Assembly: GCA_018222765.1 (NCBI GenBank) | Contig: JAAEZT010000001.1 | Coordinates: forward strand, 1 to 64,000 | Reading direction: 5' to 3' | From: a bacterium | GTDB lineage: Bacteria > Verrucomicrobiota > Verrucomicrobiia > Verrucomicrobiales > Akkermansiaceae | Length of the DNA: 64,000 nt | Shown here: piece after piece, positions 18,908 through 26,833 of the stretch | How the letters are laid out: each line of letters opens with the position of its first letter | How positions within the stretch are numbered: the first letter of the stretch is position 1 | Made by a program: the position numbers and the translations under genes | The notes under the pieces: generated by a model | Databases searched by the model: none | The model's input: only the letters and a program-made list of their open reading frames with translations | What the model was told of the DNA's origin: nothing

Positions 18908-21900
18908 ATGAAAAGCACCCTTCTTCCCGGAATCTTCCTGCTGAGCTTCGCGCTTTCCCATGGTCAGGATGTCCCCCCAACTTCAATCCCTTTGGAAAAG
19001 ACGAGAACCTCCCTTCTTTCAGAGGACTCATCATCACTGAGCTACGACAAAGCGGTTACGAATTTCCGGCTCTTCCTCAACTACTCCGCCAAGAAAAATT
19101 TTAAGCTCAAGCTCGGTGATCACGCCATTGATCTTACCCCCGGAGAGAAAACCTCTGCCGATCTCAGATTCGAGCATCTTCCCAATTCCCCCGCCTTGGT
19201 CCACCTCGCCACGAGCAGTGATCCCACGGTGCAGCGCATCGAGATTCCCAACACGCTCGTTTCCGATAGCACCGTCGCTTTCAAACCCCTCCCGGGAAAA
19301 AACTTCCCCATGGACAAAGCCTTCACCCTAATGGCTCGCTTCAAGACCACCTTCCCCGACGGAACTCTCGCGGCCATCACCTCTCCCGAAAACAAGTGGG
19401 AGCGCGGCGGCAAAACACTCTTCCTTAAAGGCGGCAAACTCACTTACGACGTCGGTTGGGAGGGCGCCGTGAGTGGCGGACAGAAAGTCAACGACGGCAA
19501 GGAACACATCGCGGTCGTCACCGGCACAGAAAAAGGCGGGGTCTCACTCTACCTCGACGGGAATCTCATCCAGAAAAACAAGTCACTCACCTCCAAGGAC
19601 AAAGTAGGTCACGTTTTTAAAATTGGTTCCACCGCCCGCGATTTCGGAGGCGATTTCAAAGATGGCTCCATCGACCAAGTTCTCTTTTGGAAACGCGCCC
19701 TGCCCGAGAAGGACATTCGTTTGATGGCTGAGAAGAAAACGAACCAACTCAATACGCCCGACTTTCATTGGAAGAAGAACGGCTCATCATCATCCGGCCC
19801 AAAGCCCGATCTCCTCAGCAAGGTTCCGCATCCCGGATTCTCCACGACTATCTCAATTGCTAAAACTCCCGGCCTCACCATCCACGAAGCCTGGCTCCAG
19901 CCACTCGAAGTCTCCGACCACCAAGCCATCATCTCAGTTTGGGATGACAATTCATTTAAACGAGGTCAAAAAATCTACCAACAACTCTGCGTCACCTGCC
20001 ACGGCACCGTAGAAAAGGAAGGCTCCATTCCCATCGCCCTGAAATTCCACGAAGGGAAATTCAAGAATGGCAAGGATCCCTACCGCATGTGGCAGACCAT
20101 CAATAAAGGCTACGGTATGATGATGCCCATGCCGCAGTTTTCCACGCGGCAGAAATACGACGTTATCCACTACATCCGCGAAGAATTCCTCGCCAAACAC
20201 AACAAAGGCGAACTCACCAAAGTCGACGAGGCCTATCTCTCTTCTCTCCCCCGCGGCATCTCCGGCATTGAGGAAAAAGAATCTAAAAAGACTCCGCCTC
20301 CCTACGAAATGATGGACTTCGGCAACTACCTTTTCTGGACCTACCAAATTGAACCCGGCCCGCTCAATAAGGACGTCAATATCGCCCAGAAGGGTCTCGC
20401 CATTCGCCTCGACGACGGACTCGGTGGTATTTCAAAGGGCAGCGCCTGGGCCGTCTACGATCACGACACCATGCGCCTCGCCGCCATCTACACCGGCGAC
20501 AAGTTCGTCGACTGGAAGGGCATCGCCTTCGACGGATCGCACGGAACTCATACTTCCATCGCCGGCGAACGCATTCTCGTCAATCCAGACAAACCCGGCT
20601 GGGCCCACCCTGAAACCGGATCGTGGGAGCCTATCCGAACGAAAGGAAAAGACGGACGACTCTTCGGCCCGCTGCCTAAGGACTGGGTAAAGTTCGAAGG
20701 TGTTTTCCTCGGTAATAGTGGAACGGCTATCAAATACAAAGTTGGTGATACTCAGGTGACCGACACTTTTATTCCTACCGCGGACAATGGTGCGTTTTAC
20801 CGCTTGGTGCAGGTTGGACAGGGGAAATCGAAGCTCAAAATGAGAGTTGGAAAGGCCATCGAAGACCTTCCCAACAAGAACTACTCAATCGAGGACGGAT
20901 CTCTCTGCCGAACATTTGAACCCTCCTCTCAAGCCCTGATTCTCTACACAGCCGACGGTAAAATCATCGAAGAAGATTCAATATCCGTCCACAAACACTG
21001 GCAGCCTAGAAGAACATCACCTGTCACCGTCACCACCGAGATCCAACGTGGTGAAGAAGACGGAGCTTTCGCTGTCGACGTCCTCACAGTACCCAATCGC
21101 AACATTAATCCGCACAGCGCGTGGATGCGCACCAGCGGATTTGATTTCTATCCCGATGGCAAACGAGCCGCCGTCTGCACCTGGATGGGAGATGTCTGGA
21201 TCGTCGAAGGCATCGATCAACTCGATGGAAAGCTTACCTGGAAACGCATTTGCTCCGGACTCTTCCAGCCGCTCGGTCTCAAGATTGTAAACGACAAGAT
21301 CCACGTCACCTGCCGCGACCAGCTCGCCAAACTTCACGACACCAATGGCGACGAAATGATCGACTACATAGAATGCCTCAATAACGACCACCAGGTCACC
21401 GAGCACTTCCACGAATTCGCGATGGGGCTGCAAACCGACGACAAAGGCAACTTCTACTACGCCAAGTCCGCCCGCCACGCCAAGGACTCACTCGTCCCCC
21501 ACCACGGCACTCTCTTGCGGATCTCACCTGATGGCTCAAAAACCGACATCCTCGCCACCGGATTCCGCGCCGCCAATGGCGTCTGCCTTAACCCCGACGG
21601 AACTTTCATCGTCACCGACCAGGAAGGCCACTGGAATCCCAAGAACCGCATCAATTGGGTCAACGGCGACGGACCCACCGAGTTCTTCGGCAACGTCTAC
21701 GGCTACTCCCCCGTCACCGACATCAGCGACGATGCGATGTCGAATCCCCTTTGCTGGATCACCAATGCCTTCGACCGCTCGCCTTCCGAACTCCTCTGGG
21801 TTCCCAAGGACGCCAAGTGGGGAGCTCTCAACGGCCAACTCCTCAATCTGAGTTACGGCTATGGGAAAATCTTTGTCGTTCCCCACGAGACCGTCGGCAA

Positions 21901-22396
21901 GCAACGTCAGGGAGGCATGTGCGAACTTCCCCTCGAGAAATTCCCCACCGGCATCATGCGCGGACGTTTCCATCCTGGCGACGGACAACTCTACGGCTGC
22001 GGCATGTTCGCGTGGGCCGGCACGCAACGCCAGGCCGGCGGCTTCTACCGCGTCCGCAAGACCAATCAGGCCGCCAACCTTCCCACCAAAATCGAGGCCA
22101 CAAAATCAGGGGTCACCCTGACCCTCTCCGACCCAATCGATTCCACCTCGGCGAAGCCCGAAAACTTCACGATCAAAGCCTGGGACCTCAAGCGCACCAA
22201 AAGCTACGGCTCGAAACACTATAACGAACGTGAATTAAAAGTTACCGCCGCCAAACTCTCCGGAAATAAACTCAGCCTCGCCATCGCCGGACTCCAACCC
22301 ACCTGGGGCATGTCCATCGAAATGAGACTCACCGACCCAAAAGGCGAAAACTTCAAACGGCTCATCCACAACTCCATCTTCGAGCTGGAAAAGTAA
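18908..22396 (+). CDS. Exported LamG / cytochrome c / DUF6797 multi-domain protein
   Basis: The 1162-aa product starts at the ATG at 18908, which opens a signal peptide (MKSTLLPGIFLLSFALSHGQ); an upstream in-frame TTG at 18872 is less likely. A LamG/concanavalin-like region follows (about 125-260; FTLMARF...GVSLYLDGNLI). Next is a class I cytochrome c domain with haem motif CVTCH (about residue 360), a DUF6797 region (about 455-640; MMDFGNYLFWTYQ...FDGSHGTHTS), and a beta-propeller of sorbosone-dehydrogenase/NHL type (about 730-1060; GFDFYPDGKRAAVCTWMGDVW). Such proteins in Verrucomicrobiota and Planctomycetota are annotated as haem-binding dehydrogenase-like proteins; the substrate is unknown. 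A carbohydrate or sugar-derivative oxidation role is my inference. Confidence 0.85.
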   Translation: MKSTLLPGIFLLSFALSHGQDVPPTSIPLEKTRTSLLSEDSSSLSYDKAVTNFRLFLNYSAKKNFKLKLGDHAIDLTPGEKTSADLRFEHLPNSPALVHLATSSDPTVQRIEIPNTLVSDSTVAFKPLPGKNFPMDKAFTLMARFKTTFPDGTLAAITSPENKWERGGKTLFLKGGKLTYDVGWEGAVSGGQKVNDGKEHIAVVTGTEKGGVSLYLDGNLIQKNKSLTSKDKVGHVFKIGSTARDFGGDFKDGSIDQVLFWKRALPEKDIRLMAEKKTNQLNTPDFHWKKNGSSSSGPKPDLLSKVPHPGFSTTISIAKTPGLTIHEAWLQPLEVSDHQAIISVWDDNSFKRGQKIYQQLCVTCHGTVEKEGSIPIALKFHEGKFKNGKDPYRMWQTINKGYGMMMPMPQFSTRQKYDVIHYIREEFLAKHNKGELTKVDEAYLSSLPRGISGIEEKESKKTPPPYEMMDFGNYLFWTYQIEPGPLNKDVNIAQKGLAIRLDDGLGGISKGSAWAVYDHDTMRLAAIYTGDKFVDWKGIAFDGSHGTHTSIAGERILVNPDKPGWAHPETGSWEPIRTKGKDGRLFGPLPKDWVKFEGVFLGNSGTAIKYKVGDTQVTDTFIPTADNGAFYRLVQVGQGKSKLKMRVGKAIEDLPNKNYSIEDGSLCRTFEPSSQALILYTADGKIIEEDSISVHKHWQPRRTSPVTVTTEIQRGEEDGAFAVDVLTVPNRNINPHSAWMRTSGFDFYPDGKRAAVCTWMGDVWIVEGIDQLDGKLTWKRICSGLFQPLGLKIVNDKIHVTCRDQLAKLHDTNGDEMIDYIECLNNDHQVTEHFHEFAMGLQTDDKGNFYYAKSARHAKDSLVPHHGTLLRISPDGSKTDILATGFRAANGVCLNPDGTFIVTDQEGHWNPKNRINWVNGDGPTEFFGNVYGYSPVTDISDDAMSNPLCWITNAFDRSPSELLWVPKDAKWGALNGQLLNLSYGYGKIFVVPHETVGKQRQGGMCELPLEKFPTGIMRGRFHPGDGQLYGCGMFAWAGTQRQAGGFYRVRKTNQAANLPTKIEATKSGVTLTLSDPIDSTSAKPENFTIKAWDLKRTKSYGSKHYNERELKVTAAKLSGNKLSLAIAGLQPTWGMSIEMRLTDPKGENFKRLIHNSIFELEK

Positions 22397-22455
22397 GTAC
22401 CTGCAATAACTTACCGATAGTCTTCCCGCAGCGACTCAACTCAAAACCAATGAGT

Positions 22456-23763
22456 TTAACTCAGATCCACCGCTTCGACTTCCGTAGTGTATCGTTTAAG
22501 CCCATTCATATCGGTCCAAGTTGCAACCAACTTTTCTTTCGTTGCATCGACTTTTAGAAATACATTTTTTGCGGTCTCACTCCACTTTCGAGCAGGATGC
22601 TTTACATCAAGAGAGGGAATAATCTTATCGTGCATTGGCGAGATCACATATTCATGTAACGGGTAGCCCAAAGAGGCCGAACCATAGTCATGGTGACGGC
22701 AGACGTGAATATCACCGGAAACCAGCATGACTCCGGGGATTTTTTCTTGCTTAATGAACCTGAAGAGCGCCTCGCGTTCAGCTGAATAGGTTTCCCAGTG
22801 ATCCTTCTCGGTGTTTCCCTTAGGATACCACACCATGCCGCCACAAAGCATTTTGAATGGAGCGTCGGACGCCCTCAGCGATTTCTTGAGCCATTCCCAC
22901 TGCGTTTCCCCCAGACATGTCTTCTGTGAGGGATCCGCGAAAGATTGAGCCGTTTGTGAAAACCAGCGGTCATCCAGCAACCAAAGCTCAACCGGACCCC
23001 GACGGAAATTTGTATAAATGCCCGCATCATTTTCGCCGTAGTTGGCCAAGGCGCTATATTCGATAAACGCTTTTCGAATATCTCGCTTCTTAGGCATCAG
23101 GCCATCGGAATCATTCTTCCCGAAATCATGGTCATCCCATGTTCCCCAAAACGGAATCTTCTTCTGCAACTTGACCAGGCTTGGCAAAGTCGACCAAAAC
23201 TCACGGCGTCTCGCCCGGTTTTTCGCGAGATCATTTGAATCAATGTATGGGCTGTCTCCAAGAAGACAAAAACCCTCAATTTTTTCAGCGGAAATCTGAC
23301 CCCATATTTTATCAAATTTATCGCTCGAAACACACGACCCCATTCCTAGAACTACGCGCTCAATGTCCTTGGTTTTTGGTGGTGTGCGGGCAGAAAAAAC
23401 AGCCCCCTCAAATAGCGGCCTTCCTTTAAAGTCCAAAAAATTACCGGTATAGACTGTGTCTGGCTTCAAACCTGAGACTTCGAATTTCACACAAAAATCA
23501 CTCTCCCTTTCAGCCACCCCATACAATCGGGCAACTTCTTGACTGTCACCAGTTGTCACAATCAACTCAATTTTCCCTTCACGAGGGGCGCGCACAAATG
23601 TGAAAATTCGATTCTCATCAATATGCCCTAGAACCGGACCAACACTTTTCTTTTCAGCCTCCTCGCCAAATATATTACCCGCCGCCATCACTCCAATTGA
23701 TGTCAATGCTGTCGTCCGAGCGAAGTTCCGGCGTGTCATCAGCTTCTGGTTTGTATTTTTCAT
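22456..23763 (-). CDS. PhoD-like alkaline phosphatase / phosphodiesterase
   Basis: The 435-aa product carries a twin-arginine signal (TRRNFARTTALTSIGV, about 9-24). A short Fn3-like N-terminal region (about 45-130) precedes the PhoD metallophosphatase domain (about 135-420). Motifs include GMGSCVS, LLGDSPYIDS, FWGTWDDHDFGKNDSD, LWLLDDRW, and VSGDIHVCRHHD. The family hydrolyses phosphate mono- and diesters outside the cytoplasm using Ca/Fe. I prefer the ATG at 23763 over the frame opening at 23820, since it puts the Arg-Arg motif near the N-terminus. It is the last of four same-strand genes with long spacers. No Pho box was recognised. Confidence 0.88.
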   Translation of the reverse strand: MKNTNQKLMTRRNFARTTALTSIGVMAAGNIFGEEAEKKSVGPVLGHIDENRIFTFVRAPREGKIELIVTTGDSQEVARLYGVAERESDFCVKFEVSGLKPDTVYTGNFLDFKGRPLFEGAVFSARTPPKTKDIERVVLGMGSCVSSDKFDKIWGQISAEKIEGFCLLGDSPYIDSNDLAKNRARRREFWSTLPSLVKLQKKIPFWGTWDDHDFGKNDSDGLMPKKRDIRKAFIEYSALANYGENDAGIYTNFRRGPVELWLLDDRWFSQTAQSFADPSQKTCLGETQWEWLKKSLRASDAPFKMLCGGMVWYPKGNTEKDHWETYSAEREALFRFIKQEKIPGVMLVSGDIHVCRHHDYGSASLGYPLHEYVISPMHDKIIPSLDVKHPARKWSETAKNVFLKVDATKEKLVATWTDMNGLKRYTTEVEAVDLS

Positions 23764-23810
23764 GAATTGTTGATGGTGCGTATATCTGCAGAACGCAGAG
23801 AGTAGCCGAC

Positions 23811-23849
23811 GCCCAGACAAAGCCTGTTGGTTGTAACGCCTTGTCCGGC
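23811..23849. repeat. Inverted repeat in the spacer upstream of the PhoD gene
   Basis: GCCCAGACAAAGC (23811-23823) faces GCCTTGTCCGGC (23838-23849), an imperfect 12-bp stem around a loop with GTTAC. In minus-strand sense it reads GCCGGACAAGGCGTTACAAC, which resembles the first half of integron attC sites. The full attC architecture was not demonstrable by eye. Confidence 0.4.
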
Positions 23850-23914
23850 ATCTCGCTTATCGGAGAGATCGATCGGCACGGCCAGCATTTGTCAGGGAGC
23901 TCATACTGATCGCT

Positions 23915-24109
23915 TTAACCCTTTTCTAAAATAACGATAGAGACAGATTGGAGTCCATGTCCCGTCCCGCTCATTGGAATGGAATTCTCTACTTTCCAAC
24001 CCTCATCTAGATACTGGTTTAGTTCATTGAGCGCATTTTCAGACGCTTGCTCCTTTTTCCTTCCAGCAAGTGCATTGACATCCAGCGCGACTATAATTGC
24101 TTTTCTCAT
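23915..24109 (-). CDS. Small hypothetical protein, DUF4177-like pattern
   Basis: The 64-aa product (MRKAIIVALDVNALAGRKKE...) has a first beta strand (AIIVALDVNA). An amphipathic helix ALNELNQYLDEGWKVE is followed by a final strand QSVSIVILEKG. The pattern helix-x-GWE/GWK-strand-strand is that of small DUF4177-type proteins, which carry no known activity. It is predicted cytoplasmic. It sits between the sulfatase and PhoD genes on the same strand, with 120 and 151 bases of structured spacer, as expected of a cassette-borne orphan. GAGAA upstream may serve as a weak RBS. Confidence 0.6.
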   Translation of the reverse strand: MRKAIIVALDVNALAGRKKEQASENALNELNQYLDEGWKVENSIPMSGTGHGLQSVSIVILEKG

Positions 24110-24229
24110 GGGTTCTCTGTTTTGTGGTGGCCGCTACGATAATCGTCTCAACTCTCGTTTTGTAGACTACAAAATCAGGAATATTTTCTAAGCCGAACGT
24201 CAAAGGTCAGATGCGGCAGGCTGCGTTAG

Positions 24230-25693
24230 CTACTCGCCGTTATCTGCACTACCTTGTTGTGCCGTCCATAGAGCACGAAGTCGCGTGATTGCTTCCACAT
24301 ACTTTGATTCCTCGATCATGTTTGCTGCTTCGATGGGATTTGTCCGGTAGTCGTAGAACTCTTCAGCGAGGATCTTGCCGCTTGTGAGCTCTACCCAACG
24401 TGTGTAGCGGTATCGATCGTCCCGAATCGAGTAGCCCATGTTTTTAGGATTTGCGCGAGTGAAGTTGTAAGAGACTGGCCGGGGAAATTGAGAAAGAGCA
24501 AAGTTTTTCAACTTCCGACTTTGGTCGTCCAGTGATGCGGCAAGGCTTTGGCCCTCGAGCTTTTTGGGCGCTGGCAGCTTACAAAGTTCCGCAAGTGTCG
24601 GGTAGAGATCGAGCGCCTCCACTGCTTGGGTGACCACTCCACCTTTGTCTTTCTGTGTCGGACTGGCAAAGAGCAGCGGGATCCGTGTGCAAATGTCAAA
24701 GTTGGTCAGTTTGCCCCATAGATCATGCTCGCCCAGGTGAAACCCGTGGTCACCGTACAGGGCAACGATTGTGTTGGTGTCGAGGTGCAGTTCTTCAAGG
24801 GCAGCGAGGACACGGCCGAGTTGGGCGTCCATGTAGCTGGTCGCGGCGTAATAGCCGTGGCGTGTTTGAGCGATGATGTCTTGCGAGATTGGCCCTTTGT
24901 TAGGAATATCGCGGTAGCCGCGTACCTCCGGCCAGTTGTGCGACGCAATTTTAGGTGCTCCGGTGGGGAACTTTGGGTTGGCAGGTGCCGTGAATTGGCT
25001 TTGATCATACATTGCCCAGTATTTTTCCGGGGCAGAAAAAGGGAGGTGAGGCTTACGAAAACCGACGGCAAGAAAGAACGGTTTACCGCGGCGCTTAAAT
25101 TCTTTGAGCCGCGCGATGGCAGCGTCCGCGACTTTGCCATCAATGTAGTCGCTGTCATCGGCATCAGATTTTTCCGAGGCCGCAGCTTTTCTTCCTGTGC
25201 GATTGGCTTTGAGGACATACTGGTTAATCTTGGAAACATGATCAAACAACGGTGGCATTGACCACGAAGGTTCGTCGACCGACCCTTTCCCGCTGCCGTG
25301 GTAGATCTTACCGATTGATGCAGTGATATGGCCATGTTGTTTGAACAGCTGCGGGAGTGTGACGACATCTGGCTTGTGGGCTCTAAAATGTTTGTTGAGA
25401 CCCCACACCTCGAGCGTGTCAGGCCGTAGACCAGTCATCACCGACGCCCGTGAAGGATTACAGATGGCGATCTGGCAATGTGCATTGAGAAAGACCGTGC
25501 CACGCTTGGCGAGTGCGTCGATGTTGGGTGTGACAGCAAGTGGATCTCCAAACGCACCGACATTGCCACGTAGGTCGTCTACAACGATGAACAACACATT
25601 GCGATCAGCGGCCAACAATGCAATGCGTGGAAGCATAAGCATCGCAAGAACAAGAGACTTCAGTATTCTTGAGAATGATCTTCTGTCAGTCAT
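24230..25693 (-). CDS. Exported type I sulfatase (iduronate-2-sulfatase-like)
   Basis: The 487-aa product has an N-terminal export signal (about 1-29, with RR at 4-5). The sulfatase fold shows NVLFIVVDDLRG for metal binding and the formylglycine motif C78-N-P-S-R82. Also seen are SIGKIYHGSG, AVGFRKPHLPF, and YGDHGFHLGEH. The last motif pattern (KPHLPF, GEHDLWGK) is that of iduronate-2-sulfatase-like enzymes, which cleave sulfate esters from polysaccharides. Activation of Cys to formylglycine would need a maturase not present here. A GTG at 25702 is an alternative start. It is orientated opposite to the large PSCyt/DUF1501 clusters, and the spacers on both sides carry GCCGAAC/GTTCGGC-type motifs, so separate acquisition is possible. 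Confidence 0.9.
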   Translation of the reverse strand: MTDRRSFSRILKSLVLAMLMLPRIALLAADRNVLFIVVDDLRGNVGAFGDPLAVTPNIDALAKRGTVFLNAHCQIAICNPSRASVMTGLRPDTLEVWGLNKHFRAHKPDVVTLPQLFKQHGHITASIGKIYHGSGKGSVDEPSWSMPPLFDHVSKINQYVLKANRTGRKAAASEKSDADDSDYIDGKVADAAIARLKEFKRRGKPFFLAVGFRKPHLPFSAPEKYWAMYDQSQFTAPANPKFPTGAPKIASHNWPEVRGYRDIPNKGPISQDIIAQTRHGYYAATSYMDAQLGRVLAALEELHLDTNTIVALYGDHGFHLGEHDLWGKLTNFDICTRIPLLFASPTQKDKGGVVTQAVEALDLYPTLAELCKLPAPKKLEGQSLAASLDDQSRKLKNFALSQFPRPVSYNFTRANPKNMGYSIRDDRYRYTRWVELTSGKILAEEFYDYRTNPIEAANMIEESKYVEAITRLRALWTAQQGSADNGE

Positions 25694-25853
25694 GATCTGC
25701 ACAACGATTGAGCGCTAGCACCCGCTGCCGGGAGCACCAAGTCGCAACAGGGTCAAGTCTCCAAATAAAGAGGGGCATGTCAATTCACGGCGAGGAAGCG
25801 GGTTGTCCAGCCGCATCATGTTCGGCAGCCTTCAAAAGGGCGATTCCGAGAAC

Positions 25854-26495
25854 TTAACGATCCCACTCACAAGGAACGCCAAACCACTCTGACAGAGTCT
25901 CGCTCAACCAGACGACAGATTCACGGCAGAGGGTCTTGGAGTCCAAGATATACTTCTTTCGACCCACCACCCAAAGAGTATACCAACTCGATCTACCGCT
26001 ACCACTCGAGCTGCTAACTCGCTTGATGTGCATACGCAAACACTGGATGTCATCCGCCCTGATGAAGCTACTGCTGGAGAAGAACAAAAACCGCTTCTTG
26101 ATCTCAAGCCCCTGCTTGGAGGCTGTGAAGAAGGTGTATCCGAACAAGTTCCACAATATTAGGCGTCCAAAATAGACAAGGAAGAAAAGCCCAATCAATA
26201 ATGCCCCCGCGACCACGAATCCAGCCTGCTCGAAGGGACGTTCGAAAAGGATAGGCCAGCCCCGTATTCCGAAATACAAGGGCACCCCGCTGAAAACACC
26301 TGCGAAGATGGAAATCGCAATCGCGCCAAATATTCGGGAGCCCATATCCTGCGGGCCGTAGGATATGATGTGTGAGTCAGACTTCGAGGATGGAAGTAGC
26401 TGAATAGAGTCCGAAATTTTCTGCGGAGCGACAACACTCTTGGTCGGAAATCCTGACGGAGGGTTCTCCTCCTGCGTATAATCTATCCTAGTCAT
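25854..26495 (-). CDS. Small membrane protein with two transmembrane helices
   Basis: The 213-aa product has a polar N-terminus (about 1-50) and two hydrophobic helices (about 53-75, FGAIAISIFAGVFSGVPLYF; and about 92-118, GFVVAGALLIGLFFLVYFGRLI). A cytosolic beta-rich C-terminus (about 122-213) contains GLEIKKRFLFF, SWYTLWVVGRKKYIL and a final amphipathic helix SVVWLSETLSEWFGV. The layout (two helices then a PH-like beta domain) is common among bacterial membrane proteins of unknown function. It is the first of the four minus-strand genes between 22.4 and 26.5 kb. The ATG at 26495 has GGTAA upstream. No specific family recognised. Confidence 0.65.
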   Translation of the reverse strand: MTRIDYTQEENPPSGFPTKSVVAPQKISDSIQLLPSSKSDSHIISYGPQDMGSRIFGAIAISIFAGVFSGVPLYFGIRGWPILFERPFEQAGFVVAGALLIGLFFLVYFGRLILWNLFGYTFFTASKQGLEIKKRFLFFSSSSFIRADDIQCLRMHIKRVSSSSGSGRSSWYTLWVVGRKKYILDSKTLCRESVVWLSETLSEWFGVPCEWDR

Positions 26496-26833
26496 TTTAG
26501 CGATTACCTTTCATGCCGAACACTTAAATTAGTAGCACGGTCGGAGCAACTCCTCGTCATTTCCCGTTCACCTGAGTTAAGGTGATCTTCATGTTTTTAT
26601 TTGTCTATCAGTAACTTCCTCCATCGTTTTTAGACACTCTTGATATTCCCCAGAACCCAAGCGGCCTTAATCGTTCCACTGCGGCGAGAATCGCTTAAAC
26701 CTTATTTTTTAGCTGAATACTTAAATGCTCCCTCCCAACTCCCTTACACCTCAATTTCTCCGCCGTTCCCCACCATGAAAGACACCCCGGTTTCCGAGGG
26801 TATTAGGGACGACTTAAACCGTCACCGGTCTCA
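26496..26833. other. Intergenic region before the DUF1587-DUF1592 gene
   Basis: These 338 bases separate divergent genes. GCCGAAC near 26515 (GTTCGGC on the minus strand) matches a motif in the other spacers of the 22-26 kb group. CTTAAA-type repeats occur at about 26524, 26695 and 26727. No coding frame is convincing. Confidence 0.4.
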
